Assembly: GCA_030606285.1 (NCBI GenBank)
Contig: JAUWGS010000017.1
Span: 1-47,204 of the forward strand
DNA: 47,204 nucleotides
Reading direction: 5' to 3'
Origin: Planctomycetales bacterium
GTDB taxonomy: Bacteria; 4484-113
Both the position numbers and the translations under genes were made by a program. Below are positions 29,112-38,044 of this stretch, in pieces; position 1 is the first letter of the stretch; each line of letters begins with the position of its first letter. A model generated the notes under the pieces. It was not told where the DNA came from and searched no databases. It worked only from the letters and a program-made list of their open reading frames with translations.

Positions 29112-30770
29112 ATGGAGGCTTTCGGGCAGAGGGTGTTGGAACTCACGCGCGAGCTGGTGGGCATCCGGTCGGATACGCCAGCAGGCCAGCGCGAGATGGC
29201 GGCGCGCTTACAGCGCGAGCTGAGCACCATCTCCTACTTCGCCGAGCATCCGCAGCAGGTGCAGCTTGTCAAGACCTGCTCCGGCAATGATGAGCTTCAT
29301 TCGGTGATATCAATCCACCGCGCACCTTTCGAGACCGGCGCTACCGAGACCATCATCCTTTGCGGGCACATTGACACCGTCGGCGTGGACAAGCATTTTA
29401 CGAAGTACGGCGCAGACGAGGGACTGCCGTTTGAACCGGACCGGCTGCCCGATTGGCTGCGGCAGACCTTTCCTGAAAACGAGGAGCTGCACGAGGAGCT
29501 CGCATCCGGCGACTGGCTGTGCGGGCGCGGCGCGCTCGATATGAAAGGGGGATGCGCAGTTGCGGTGGAGCTTCTGCGGCATCTCGCGGAAAACGGCTTT
29601 CCGTGGAATATCGTCCTGCTTCTTACTGCGGACGAAGAAACCGAAAGCCGGGGCATTAAATCCGCGCTGCCCGAACTAAAGTCGCTTGCCGACGAAGGCT
29701 TTGACTTCAAGCTGTTCCTCAACCTGGACTACACGAGCCCTCTAACGCCTGACGATTCGAATTCCTACATCTATACCGGCACCATCGGCAAGCTGCTGCT
29801 CGGCATCACGGTTTATGGTACCGAGACTCACGCCGGCGCGCCGTTTGAAGGCGTAAACGCAGCGGCGCTGCTCGCCGCAATCGTCGCGCACCTTGAGGGC
29901 AACCAGAAGCTGACCCAGCACGTCAAGGGCGAATTCACGCCTCCGCCGTCCACGCTCTCTACCGATGCTCGACAGAAGGAATATGGCGTCACAACCCCGG
30001 CGATTGCTCGAGGTTATGTAAACCTGTTTTTCCTGCACCACACTCACGGCGAATATCTGCGCCTGATGGCGGCGGAGGTTCGCCGCGCCTGCCGCCTGCA
30101 TTTGCAGAAATTGGGACGAAGGCATCGCCGGATGGTTGCGAAAGGAAATCTGGAGATTGCACGGAACCTGATCCGTCCGGAAGTCGTGCACTTCAGCGTT
30201 CTGAAGGAGCGGTTGAAGCAGAAACTTGGCGATAACAACGACGAGTTTCGCGCAGTCCTGGAGCCGCCGGAAGGCTGCAACGAGCCGCGCGAGGCGTGTC
30301 TTGCCGTAGTTGAGCAGGTTGCCGGACGCCTGGACATTGCCCGGCCAACGGTCGTGCTCTCAGTGCTTCCGCCTTTTTACGCGCCTTACTCGATGGTGCT
30401 CCACGAGGATGCGCAGGGACTTCTCGCAGCCGCCAGGAAGACCGCGCGCGCGAGCCGTGGAGGCAGGCCGGTCGGTCGTCTTATGCAGAGACACTTCTAT
30501 CCGTACATCTCAGACATGAGCTTCGTCTGCCTGCCGGGAGACGCCAAGCTCACGCCGCTCCTGCAGGACTGCCCGGTGCCGGAGAGCCTCGAATTGCCGC
30601 GCCCGGAGCACCGATTGCGCGTGCCCGTTGCTAACCTCGGCCCCTGGGGCAAGGACGCTCACCGCGTGGCCGAACGAGTGCACATCCCATTTCTGGCCGG
30701 CCATCTCCCGAGAGCGTGTCTATCGCTGCTGACCGAAATCACGGGCACACGTGTGCCTGAACCCGACTGA
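29112..30770 (+). CDS. M20-family metallopeptidase, RocB-like
   Basis: This 552-residue enzyme belongs to the M20 zinc amidohydrolases. It shows the first metal ligand in ILCGHIDTVG (about 79-88), the bridging aspartate in GRGALDMKGG near 145 and the catalytic glutamates in LTADEETESRG near 177. The length and long C-terminal half are like RocB (arginine-utilisation protein) rather than the 370-400-residue ArgE/DapE type. It should hydrolyse an amide or peptide bond in a small substrate, in the cytoplasm. The message looks leaderless. The next gene begins 4 bp after its stop and is probably co-transcribed. Confidence 0.8.
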   Translation: MEAFGQRVLELTRELVGIRSDTPAGQREMAARLQRELSTISYFAEHPQQVQLVKTCSGNDELHSVISIHRAPFETGATETIILCGHIDTVGVDKHFTKYGADEGLPFEPDRLPDWLRQTFPENEELHEELASGDWLCGRGALDMKGGCAVAVELLRHLAENGFPWNIVLLLTADEETESRGIKSALPELKSLADEGFDFKLFLNLDYTSPLTPDDSNSYIYTGTIGKLLLGITVYGTETHAGAPFEGVNAAALLAAIVAHLEGNQKLTQHVKGEFTPPPSTLSTDARQKEYGVTTPAIARGYVNLFFLHHTHGEYLRLMAAEVRRACRLHLQKLGRRHRRMVAKGNLEIARNLIRPEVVHFSVLKERLKQKLGDNNDEFRAVLEPPEGCNEPREACLAVVEQVAGRLDIARPTVVLSVLPPFYAPYSMVLHEDAQGLLAAARKTARASRGGRPVGRLMQRHFYPYISDMSFVCLPGDAKLTPLLQDCPVPESLELPRPEHRLRVPVANLGPWGKDAHRVAERVHIPFLAGHLPRACLSLLTEITGTRVPEPD

Positions 30771-30774
30771 TGCC

Positions 30775-31578
30775 ATGCGCGACAACGGTCACGAGCCTTT
30801 TCTCAGCCGGTGCCCCAACTGCCGTCGCACCGTAATCGTGCGTGACCTGATCTGCCCCCGCTGCGGCTTCTCGTTCGCCTGGGATCTGGCGCCACTGCAC
30901 GGACAGGCGGAGCCATTCAGCCTAAAATCACTTCTCGCACGCATTGGAGTTGTGATCGGCGTCCTGGCTTTCACCATCTACTTTACGCTCGCCTTCTTCA
31001 ACTACGGCGAGGGCTTCACCACCGAGGTCATTTACGAGCTTACGCAGGCTGGAGTCCCGCCGGCGCCCATGCCCGTGAGCGGCGAAGGCGATTTCGCCGG
31101 CCGCGTGGAACTTGCCCTGGCACTGCTGCACTCGCGCGCCCCCGGCTACTACGAGCGGGTAATCCACGAAGTGACTTCCATCGAGCTGATGCCCAAGGGC
31201 GCAATCGAGTTCGACGGGCAAGTCATCCGTCTGACCGGCGTGGCAGCATACATGGACCCTGCAACAGGACACGTGGGAGTCCGCATCCCGGGCGCGTACC
31301 TTTCCGGCCTGGGGCTGCTGTACGACCGGGACGTCTTTTACCTTGCCGGCGTGCTGGTGCACGAGGCGCGGCACCGGGAGCTGGCGCGCGTCGGATTGAA
31401 CGTCGGCGGCCCTGCTGAGGAATATGAATGCGAACAGACGGCCTTTGACGCACTGCGCAGAATGAACGCGCCGCTATCGCTTCTCCGCAGCCTGCAGCAG
31501 TTTCTGGCCAATCCAAACCACCCGCGATACGCCGCCTGGGAACGATATTACGAGCAGTTTGACCGCGAAGGCCCCTAG
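30775..31578 (+). CDS. Zinc-ribbon membrane protein with an HExxH motif
   Basis: This 267-residue protein starts with a zinc ribbon (CPNCRRTVIVRDLICPRCG), followed by one membrane helix at about 57-78 (IGVVIGVLAFTIYFTLAFF). The C-terminal domain has VLVHEARHRELARV near 196: HEARH fits the HExxH zinc-protease motif, and EYECEQTAFDAL about 18 residues later could give the third ligand. It may be a membrane-bound protease with its active domain outside the cytoplasm, if the ribbon is inside. I chose ATG 30775, 4 bp after the M20 gene; an in-frame GTG at 30751 would overlap that gene. It ends 2 bp before the convergent gene's stop. Confidence 0.6.
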   Translation: MRDNGHEPFLSRCPNCRRTVIVRDLICPRCGFSFAWDLAPLHGQAEPFSLKSLLARIGVVIGVLAFTIYFTLAFFNYGEGFTTEVIYELTQAGVPPAPMPVSGEGDFAGRVELALALLHSRAPGYYERVIHEVTSIELMPKGAIEFDGQVIRLTGVAAYMDPATGHVGVRIPGAYLSGLGLLYDRDVFYLAGVLVHEARHRELARVGLNVGGPAEEYECEQTAFDALRRMNAPLSLLRSLQQFLANPNHPRYAAWERYYEQFDREGP

Positions 31579-31580
31579 CC

Positions 31581-32825
31581 CTAGCCAGCCAGGGTGTTGA
31601 ATGCGTATTGAACGTTGAGCGACTCGGTTACGCGCTCGCGAACGACATTGGCCGCGCGGAACAGGTAGGGCTTGAACTCCGCTGGAAGCACCTGCTCCTC
31701 GCGCGCAAAGGCGTCGGCGAAGATGTGCAGGCGCAGCCCGGTAGTCTCGCCGTCCTGGGTTGCAGTCCATCTCGAAAACTCCAGGGGGTCGGCAAGCTCC
31801 ATTTCCATCTCGATGACCGTCAACTCCCCACCCTCCCATTCTTCGCGCATGAATTCAACGCCGCTCAAGAGCGACCATAGCGGGTCTCTCCCCAGCCAAT
31901 CCAGCGCCATCCGCACGGCATGGCAGTAATTAAACCTGTCAATGCTGTTCAGGAGGGCATCCTCTTCTCCCCGGGCTATCCACTCGCAGGCCGTCACGAT
32001 GAGAACATCGGTCAGGCTCTTCAGCGACACGTTGTTTCGCAGCGCATGGTTGACCTTCCCGCGAAAATCCCCGCTGAGAATCTCGTCCGCCAAGGCAATC
32101 GCCTCGCGCAGAGTGAGGTCACGCGAGTTAGCGAACGCAGTGCGCTCCTCAATGTCAGTTTCCGCGACCCATTTCTCCAGGAAGCGCCTTTGCTTCTCAT
32201 AGTGGCCGCTGGCAAGATAGTGCACGACCGGGCGCAGCATTCCAAAGCCCACTTCCCACTTCAGCTTCCTCACACTTTCCAGCGCATGGGTCGCCATTAT
32301 CAGCTTGGCGCCGTTCCCGCGCCGGTCGAGTGAAGCCGCGAGAAGCAGCATGTCCGCTACCCACTCCCGTCCGCGGGGCTGCTGAAGCATCTTCTCCAGC
32401 GCACCGTCCGCACGTTCAAGGTTGCGGGCAAGGATCGCCTTGATCAGTACCTCGCTCAGGAACTCAAGCTCACTCTGCGGGAAGTCAGTATAGGGCGTTA
32501 CCGGCGCGTCAACGGCAACCTTCGCTTCTTGCGCCATTCTCACGGCTGCCTGCAACAGAACAAGTACGCCCTCTTCACGGGAAAGGCGGCGGGCTATGCT
32601 GTGGCAGGCGTTGACGGCGGGAAAACTGCGCGGCGGTTCGTCTCCGAAACGTTCGTAGGAGTACTGAAGCGAGCCTATGCGGACGAGGATGCCGAACAGG
32701 TCATCCGGCTCCATCCCTTCCACGTGGTACTTGGCCACGTTTCTGATGACACCCTCTGCGTCGCCGTGCTGAATGAGGGGCGTAAGATCTCGGTAGAGCT
32801 TCCCGGCCAGCTCGTTGGGTTGCAT
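31581..32825 (-). CDS. Unrecognised helical protein (414 residues)
   Basis: This is a soluble, almost wholly alpha-helical protein with no signal peptide. Segments such as SLKSLTDVLIVTACEWIARG (about 262-281) and FNYCHAVRMALDWL (about 295-308) recall the helical domains that accompany some Rieske-type proteins, but the likeness is weak and no iron-sulfur motif is present. Function unknown. The ATG at 32825 lies 8 nt after an extended -10 (TGC-TACAAT), so the message is probably leaderless. It stands alone, convergent with the zinc-ribbon gene. Confidence 0.55.
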   Translation of the reverse strand: MQPNELAGKLYRDLTPLIQHGDAEGVIRNVAKYHVEGMEPDDLFGILVRIGSLQYSYERFGDEPPRSFPAVNACHSIARRLSREEGVLVLLQAAVRMAQEAKVAVDAPVTPYTDFPQSELEFLSEVLIKAILARNLERADGALEKMLQQPRGREWVADMLLLAASLDRRGNGAKLIMATHALESVRKLKWEVGFGMLRPVVHYLASGHYEKQRRFLEKWVAETDIEERTAFANSRDLTLREAIALADEILSGDFRGKVNHALRNNVSLKSLTDVLIVTACEWIARGEEDALLNSIDRFNYCHAVRMALDWLGRDPLWSLLSGVEFMREEWEGGELTVIEMEMELADPLEFSRWTATQDGETTGLRLHIFADAFAREEQVLPAEFKPYLFRAANVVRERVTESLNVQYAFNTLAG

Positions 32826-32833
32826 AATAGTTT

Positions 32834-32842
32834 ATTGTAGCA
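32834..32842 (-). promoter_or_regulatory. Extended -10 of the 31581-32825 gene
   Basis: TGC-TACAAT on the minus strand, then 8 nt to the ATG; no ribosome-binding site. Confidence 0.6.
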
Positions 32843-32872
32843 GACAGGTTGGCACTCGACGACTGTCAGATC

Positions 32873-33547
32873 TTACTCTTGCTCGCCGCCTCCTTCCGTC
32901 GGAAGGACGGTGAAGGGCAAGTCCACCATAACGAAGGGATCTTGTAGAATTTCAGAGTCGCCCCCACCATAGGGACTAGGAGGACCTTGCATTCGATACC
33001 CGATCCCTCCGAGTCTTCTCTCAGTAACATTCTGATACTGAATTAGATGCCTTCCGGCAGATAAGCCAGGAGCATTATAAACCCAAACATCGCGCTTAGG
33101 ACCAGCGCCGGGTGGATTCCATACGCAGCTTGGCAGATCGATAATGAGCCGGTAGTCTGACGCTAAGTGTTCCGGGGCCTCCCAGATAGCGAACTGACCC
33201 CTCTGAAGCTGCCTCATATCCTCTTTGTTCTGGATGAGGACACCCGTCCACTGCCAGCGACAGCCAAGCAGCACAATGGGACGGAACTCAGCGGATAGCC
33301 TCATCTTAATCTGGAAAGGTATGTCCTCACGGATGGTGTCGGGCAACAGTACTTCTTCCACAAAGGGATGATATACTACCGGGCACCCGCCGATCGGCTC
33401 ATAGAGCCCGCTGCCTTCCGGGGGAGAATATTCGATGGGATTTATCGGGTCTATTGGACCAATTCCAATTGGACGTTGACATCCAACGAGCGCGATTAGC
33501 AGGAACATAAGAAGAACGCAGGTTACGAATGAAGTTACTCTTGTCAT
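32873..33547 (-). CDS. Small lipoprotein downstream of the subtilase
   Basis: This 224-residue protein has a textbook lipoprotein signal (VLLMFLLIALVGCQ, Cys23) followed by a Pro/Ile-rich linker and a beta-rich domain with several cysteines and tryptophans, which I do not recognise. It begins 3 bp after the stop of the subtilisin-like lipoprotein gene, so the two are co-transcribed. It could be a partner, inhibitor or chaperone of that protease; this is inferred from position alone. Confidence 0.6.
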   Translation of the reverse strand: MTRVTSFVTCVLLMFLLIALVGCQRPIGIGPIDPINPIEYSPPEGSGLYEPIGGCPVVYHPFVEEVLLPDTIREDIPFQIKMRLSAEFRPIVLLGCRWQWTGVLIQNKEDMRQLQRGQFAIWEAPEHLASDYRLIIDLPSCVWNPPGAGPKRDVWVYNAPGLSAGRHLIQYQNVTERRLGGIGYRMQGPPSPYGGGDSEILQDPFVMVDLPFTVLPTEGGGEQE

Positions 33548-33550
33548 CCC

Positions 33551-35482
33551 TTACCACCCCGTTAGTGCCGCATCATAGTCAACAAGCCCGGCGACATAGC
33601 CATCAGCTTTAGAATCGTCTCGTGTTGATACGATACGGTTCCAGACTGTGCGATAATTCACCCATGGTCTCTTGTGATAAAGTATCGCAGCCAGCCCTGC
33701 GACTTCCGGCGTTGCAGCAGAAGTCCCATTGAAGTGCTTATACCACTCCGGGTTGTTGTACCGCCAAGGCCAGTGACCTACTGATAGAGTCCTTCCAACC
33801 GACCAATCGTAAATATAGGGTTCAGTAAAATCGCAGACTCCGGAAACAGGATAAGTTGCGTACCCGTCGATCCTGTAGTTAGAAGCCCACCACGCCCCAG
33901 AGTAGCGGTGCAGCCAATAATGTCCATAGCGGTTCGTAAAAAGCCCAGAAACACCGAGCACATTATCATGGGCTGCGGGATAGTGGAGAGCGTTCCTGTA
34001 ATAGTTGCCAGCGGCTGCTACGTAGAGGCGGTCGTTGCGCCACAGGTCACGGTTAATGTTCTTCTTCAGGTTAAATCGGTTAGATGGGTATCCCCACCAG
34101 AACCAAGGCCGCTCCCCACCGATGCTCATGCTAACCACTCGGAACTGACCTATCCACTGGTCGTGAGCGAATTGGAAGCGTAGTGCACGAACGGCTTTTA
34201 CCTCGGTATCGGGCATGTGACGTTCCTTAGAACCGACGAATCTGCATTTTAGCCTTATCGGCAGCACAATGTGCTGAGGAGCGCAGGCGGCGACACCTCG
34301 CCAGTCATCGGTAGTAGCAGTCATCATGCCCGCGCAAGCAGTTCCGTGGGTCACCCGCAAACCTGTGCTAGGATCGATTAAGTTGGGCTCACCGTAGTGA
34401 TAACCGACCCGGTAACTTCTGCGATATACATTAACGCCGACCCATGTTATCTTACCCCATCCTATGTAGGGGGCCGTGCGGACCCAGAATTCAGGATGCG
34501 GTCTGTAGACACCGTCGTCAATGACCACGGTGTACTGACGGGATGATACATTGCCGCGCGATCGACCCAGAGGAACCCGAGGACTCTCGTCAATTCCTAA
34601 TACGTTGATGTATGCGTTCTGCCTGTGGGGTCCTGGGCCAGGAACGTAATAATAATAATCGTTCGGGAAGTTTTCTCCGGTGTACCAGGATTCTAAACAA
34701 TAAGTGAAAGCTGGCCAAACAGATTCAATAAGCTCGTGTCCTGCAAAGAAATTGAAGGCGTCATCAAAGGTTGGGAATTCGCTTTGGTCGTACTCGAAGT
34801 GGAACCAAGCGAGAGCATTGCCCTCCAGACCTTCATCCGGTGGTTCGAACCAGGACATAATTACGTGAAGGTTGTGGTCAGTGATGAACTGTTCAATGTC
34901 CTGCTGGGTTGCGCTATCGACGAAGTAAACTAGAATCTCGCCCTCAAAGATGTTGTAAGTCTCGCTATCTGGTCCAATCCAATCAAAGGACGGAGGGTCA
35001 GCTTCCTCGATAGGAATAGCAGCTATTTCCGACAAGTCTTCGTTAGAGACAACGATAGTCCCGTCTTCAAGCTGATATGTGGCGGTGAATGGATCACTAC
35101 TTGAGAGTCGGTTGACTATTGTCGTTTCTCCTGGCCCAACCTCGACTTCGTAGGTCGCAATTACAGGTCCCCATGGGCCAATGGAGTGCGGCTGCCCATC
35201 GTCTTCTGGGTCCTGAAGCTCCAGCGGACCTGCATCTTCTCCCGGCTCGGGCCAATCGCGACCGCCCAGCGGGCCGCCGCCTCCATCACCACCAGAGCCC
35301 GGTCCTGCCAGTCCTACTTCTTTGTCAACCGGCTGTATCGCGTCTGTGCCTTGGAGCGATGGGATTTCCGAAGGGCTGTGGGTACCACCTCCGCAAGCGA
35401 AAATGAAGAACGCGACAGACACTGCAATGAGGGTGGCGCTAAATGCGCCTACCCCGCCCTGAATCATCTTAATTCGTTTCAT
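33551..35482 (-). CDS. Subtilisin-like serine protease lipoprotein
   Basis: This 643-residue S8-family protease has a lipobox (VAFFIFACGGG), then a Gly-rich acidic linker, a propeptide-like region to about 290, and the catalytic domain. The triad is complete: Asp in YTVVIDDGVYRPHPEF (about 317), His in THGTACAGMM (about 379) and Ser in HFNGTSAATPEVAGLAA (about 589), with the oxyanion asparagine in AAAGNYY (about 490). It should act at the cell surface or in the periplasm. The ATG has a GGGAGGAGGG site and a 40-nt leader from a TATAAT, unlike the leaderless cytoplasmic genes. The region is more AT-rich than its neighbours, which may mean recent acquisition. Confidence 0.85.
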   Translation of the reverse strand: MKRIKMIQGGVGAFSATLIAVSVAFFIFACGGGTHSPSEIPSLQGTDAIQPVDKEVGLAGPGSGGDGGGGPLGGRDWPEPGEDAGPLELQDPEDDGQPHSIGPWGPVIATYEVEVGPGETTIVNRLSSSDPFTATYQLEDGTIVVSNEDLSEIAAIPIEEADPPSFDWIGPDSETYNIFEGEILVYFVDSATQQDIEQFITDHNLHVIMSWFEPPDEGLEGNALAWFHFEYDQSEFPTFDDAFNFFAGHELIESVWPAFTYCLESWYTGENFPNDYYYYVPGPGPHRQNAYINVLGIDESPRVPLGRSRGNVSSRQYTVVIDDGVYRPHPEFWVRTAPYIGWGKITWVGVNVYRRSYRVGYHYGEPNLIDPSTGLRVTHGTACAGMMTATTDDWRGVAACAPQHIVLPIRLKCRFVGSKERHMPDTEVKAVRALRFQFAHDQWIGQFRVVSMSIGGERPWFWWGYPSNRFNLKKNINRDLWRNDRLYVAAAGNYYRNALHYPAAHDNVLGVSGLFTNRYGHYWLHRYSGAWWASNYRIDGYATYPVSGVCDFTEPYIYDWSVGRTLSVGHWPWRYNNPEWYKHFNGTSAATPEVAGLAAILYHKRPWVNYRTVWNRIVSTRDDSKADGYVAGLVDYDAALTGW

Positions 35483-35528
35483 CTTCCCTCCTCCCGATGA
35501 TAGGAGCTTTACAATAGACTACACACTG

Positions 35529-35534
35529 ATTATA
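35529..35534 (-). promoter_or_regulatory. -10 element of the subtilase operon
   Basis: TATAAT on the minus strand, giving a leader of roughly 40 nt that contains a strong Shine-Dalgarno sequence before ATG 35482. Confidence 0.5.
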
Positions 35535-35733
35535 CCCCCGAATCGAGCGCTCCGCCATGCGGGCGCGGCAATAACGCGTGGCCATGGCGACGGCGCTCCG
35601 CCTACTCAGTGTTGGTCCCATTTTGAGTATGCGGCTCTGACTGGAACCGCTCTGTATTCTTCCGCCGCTACTCATACTCTTCTAGTTGCTACCTGACGCC
35701 AACTGTGAACTTCATCGCTGTCCGATGGCCGAT

Positions 35734-35762
35734 TTGACGCCACACCAGCCCTACTCTAGAAT
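35734..35762 (+). promoter_or_regulatory. Promoter of the CBS/Fic operon
   Basis: TTGACG (35734-35739), a 17-bp spacer and TAGAAT (35757-35762). The GTG at 35777 is 14 nt further on, with no Shine-Dalgarno sequence. Confidence 0.75.
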
Positions 35763-35776
35763 CTACATCACGTAAA

Positions 35777-37102
35777 GTGGAACACGGATTATCATTGCTG
35801 GGCGGAGACCCGCTAAGCTTGACCATAGCCTTCATCATCCTCATACTCGTTAATGCACTGATGGCTCTGATCGAGATCGCGTACATCGCTGTGCGGCAGA
35901 GCGCAGTGATACAGCTCGTACGCAAGGGGGACTGGCGAGCGAAGCTTGCGCTCCCGATGGTCAAAGAACCCTCGGAGATGATCGCTGCGACCCAGCTTGG
36001 CATTACGTTAGCGGCTGTGGCTGGCGGTGCGACCGTAGTCACGACTATCAGCCTGGCTGTGGCCAAGGCGATGACAGCGCTGGGTACGAGCGACGCGCTT
36101 GCCATTGGCATTGGCGTGTTTGTGGCTACCGTGCTGTTCTCCTACTTCTTGATGGTTTTCGGTGAGCTGGTCCCCAAGCGCCTTGCATACCAGTTCGCCG
36201 AACCACTGACGCTATATCTTGCCCCGCTGCTCAAGTTCCTCATCATCATCACCTGGCCGTTCATCTGGCTCCTGACCGCGTCAACCGCGCTGGTCAGCCG
36301 TCTGCTGGGCATAAAGCTCACCGAGCAGGGACGGTATACCAGCGCCGAGCTGGCCATCATCCTGGAAATGACCGATGACTTCACCCGTGAAGAGAAGCAA
36401 CTGGCAAAGCGCGTGCTCACGTTTTCCCAGACGCAGGTTCGCGAGGCGATGGTGCCGCGCACGGATTTCGTGGCCATATCGGGGGATAAGACGGTGGACG
36501 ACTTCATCGACCTGTCGCTTCAGACCGGTCGCAGCAGGATGCCGGTTTACGGCGAAACCCCCGACGACATACTGGGCGTGCTCCACCTCAAAGAGGCGGG
36601 AGAGCGCGCACGCAGCGGAGAGCGCCGGCGTCCTTTGCGCGAGGTCGTGCGTTCAGCGCTGACTGTACCGGAGAATATCTCCGCGCACAAGGCTCTGGTG
36701 CAGATGAAGGAGCGCCAGCGACAGATGGCTATCGTCATTGACGAGTTCGGGCAGGTCGTTGGGCTGATCACTGCCGAAGACCTGCTGGAAGAACTTGTGG
36801 GAGAGGTGTTCGACGAAAGCGATGTCAGACGGATCAAAGTGAAGAAGCTCAAGGACGGCTCATACTTGATGGACGCCGGCATCAGCCTGCGCGACCTGTC
36901 GTTCTCGCTGGGAAGCGAGTTCCCGCTCGCGGACGATTACGAAACACTGGGCGGACTGATAATGGACAGCCACGGCGGCATCCCGAAGAAGGGTACGCGT
37001 GTGCGCGTAAACGGCTGGGAAATAGTGGTGATGAGCATGAAAGGCCAGCGCATCAGGCAGGTGAGAATGCGGAAGGTGATAGGCGGGGAGAGCGGGAACT
37101 AG
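35777..37102 (+). CDS. HlyC/CorC family membrane protein (DUF21, CBS pair, CorC domain)
   Basis: This 441-residue protein has an N-terminal DUF21 membrane domain with about four helices (residues 1-180), a CBS pair (about 195-330; VPRTDFVAISGD, then AIVIDEFGQVVGLITAEDLL) and a C-terminal CorC/HlyC domain (about 345-435; DDYETLGGLIMD). Related proteins (YtfL, CorC, PaeA) take part in magnesium/cobalt or polyamine export; the substrate here is unknown. The start is a GTG with a very short leader. It is followed after 3 bp by the Fic gene. Confidence 0.87.
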   Translation: MEHGLSLLGGDPLSLTIAFIILILVNALMALIEIAYIAVRQSAVIQLVRKGDWRAKLALPMVKEPSEMIAATQLGITLAAVAGGATVVTTISLAVAKAMTALGTSDALAIGIGVFVATVLFSYFLMVFGELVPKRLAYQFAEPLTLYLAPLLKFLIIITWPFIWLLTASTALVSRLLGIKLTEQGRYTSAELAIILEMTDDFTREEKQLAKRVLTFSQTQVREAMVPRTDFVAISGDKTVDDFIDLSLQTGRSRMPVYGETPDDILGVLHLKEAGERARSGERRRPLREVVRSALTVPENISAHKALVQMKERQRQMAIVIDEFGQVVGLITAEDLLEELVGEVFDESDVRRIKVKKLKDGSYLMDAGISLRDLSFSLGSEFPLADDYETLGGLIMDSHGGIPKKGTRVRVNGWEIVVMSMKGQRIRQVRMRKVIGGESGN

Positions 37103-37105
37103 TAT

Positions 37106-37735
37106 ATGGACCGGCCTTACTCCCGTTATCGAAGCTACGAACCGGACGAAGCAGAACCGGGCTCTGGCGACAAAGTGCTGCGTAACAAGCTGGGGATAAC
37201 GGACCTGGAGCTGATGCAAGAATTTGAGATGGAGTTCCAGGAAAGGGCATTTGCTCGGATTCTAGATAGCGCAATGCCGGGTTTGTCAGTGAGCTGCAAC
37301 TTAATTAAGTCGTGGCATCGCTGGACCTTCGAGGAGCTTTACGACTGGGCAGGCGAGTACCGCACGGTTGAGCTATCGCTCCCTGACGATGTCCTGCATT
37401 TCTGCCCGAGCATGCATATAGCTGCGTCTATGGACGATTACGAGCGAGAGCATCTAAGGGTGTTGACTCCTCTCCTTCAGGACTCCCCTAACACTTATCC
37501 GGAAACACTCGCAAAGCTCCACGCTGAACTAATAATCATCCACCCATTCCGCGATGGCAACGGGCGGATTGCCAGGATTCTAGTGGATTTTCTTCTCGTG
37601 CAGGCTGGCTTGACATTCGCGAGGTGGCAGGTGCTGAAGGAAAGGCAAAGCGATTATCACGAGAGTATCAGATTGAGTGTGTTTAAGGACTACCGCCCGC
37701 TCGCATCTCTCTTGCGCGAGGCTATAAACTCCTGA
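37106..37735 (+). CDS. Fic-domain protein, class I type (probable AMP-transferase toxin)
   Basis: This 209-residue protein has the complete Fic core HPFRDGNGRIARIL (about 149-162), with the catalytic histidine and the phosphate-binding anchor. The N-terminal part (VLRNKLGITDLELMQEFE and LYDWAGEYRTVELS) resembles VbhT/BepA-like Fic proteins. Fic enzymes transfer AMP from ATP to hydroxyl side chains; gyrase and topoisomerase IV are known targets of bacterial class I toxins. I find no (S/T)xxxE(G/N) inhibition motif in the protein itself, which is how class I enzymes differ from self-inhibited ones. That motif appears instead in the small convergent gene overlapping its last 46 bp. It is the second gene after the CBS protein. 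Confidence 0.88.
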   Translation: MDRPYSRYRSYEPDEAEPGSGDKVLRNKLGITDLELMQEFEMEFQERAFARILDSAMPGLSVSCNLIKSWHRWTFEELYDWAGEYRTVELSLPDDVLHFCPSMHIAASMDDYEREHLRVLTPLLQDSPNTYPETLAKLHAELIIIHPFRDGNGRIARILVDFLLVQAGLTFARWQVLKERQSDYHESIRLSVFKDYRPLASLLREAINS

Positions 37736-37866
37736 GCAATCTTGCGCTTGGCAGGGCTGCTTTTATATCCCTCGATTCCGGACGACTCCCGCACTTGCCG
37801 CTTTATCAGTCGCCGCTTCTCAGCCGGCGTAAGGGATTTATACGCTTTCCCAGACCGCTTCGACAT
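37690..37866 (-). CDS. Candidate Fic antitoxin (VbhA-like), convergent with Fic
   Basis: This 58-residue basic protein starts MSKRSGKAYKSLTPAEKRRL and contains RESSGIEGYKSSPAKRKIAQ. SSGIEG fits the inhibitory motif (S/T)xxxE(G/N), placed in a helix and followed by a Pro-containing turn and a second helix, as in VbhA. In that family the glutamate enters the Fic active site and blocks ATP from binding productively. The ATG at 37866 is 9 nt from a TATAAT, so it has its own leaderless promoter. Its last 46 bp overlap the 3' end of the fic gene on the other strand, an unusual layout since class I antitoxin genes normally lie upstream in the same operon. Pairing is inferred. Confidence 0.65.
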   Translation of the reverse strand: MSKRSGKAYKSLTPAEKRRLIKRQVRESSGIEGYKSSPAKRKIAQEFIASRKRDASGR

Positions 37867-37875
37867 CACACTAAT

Positions 37876-37881
37876 ATTATA
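37876..37881 (-). promoter_or_regulatory. -10 element of the candidate antitoxin gene
   Basis: TATAAT on the minus strand, 9 nt before ATG 37866. Independent transcription would let antitoxin be made apart from the CBS-fic operon. Confidence 0.6.
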
Positions 37882-38032
37882 CCCCAAAACGCGGCTAAAT
37901 GCAGTCCAGATGCGGGTCTGTGGCACTTCGAAGGCACGCTTCCGCGGCGTATTTTTCGCGCGGTATTCAACACTCGACGCCTTTCTTGTTTGAACCACGC
38001 CGCAGTTGAGCCGGGCTTATGTAAACCACAGC

Positions 38033-38038
38033 TATAAT
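38033..38038 (+). promoter_or_regulatory. -10 element of the radical-SAM gene
   Basis: TATAAT followed by 6 nt and the GTG at 38045. The open frame continues upstream through the box but without any start signal. Confidence 0.6.
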
Positions 38039-38044
38039 GGCTGC

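Noticed and set aside
38006-38044. N-terminal extension of the radical-SAM protein from 38006
   Set aside because: The extension covers the TATAAT promoter, and the GTG at 38045 is correctly spaced for a leaderless start.
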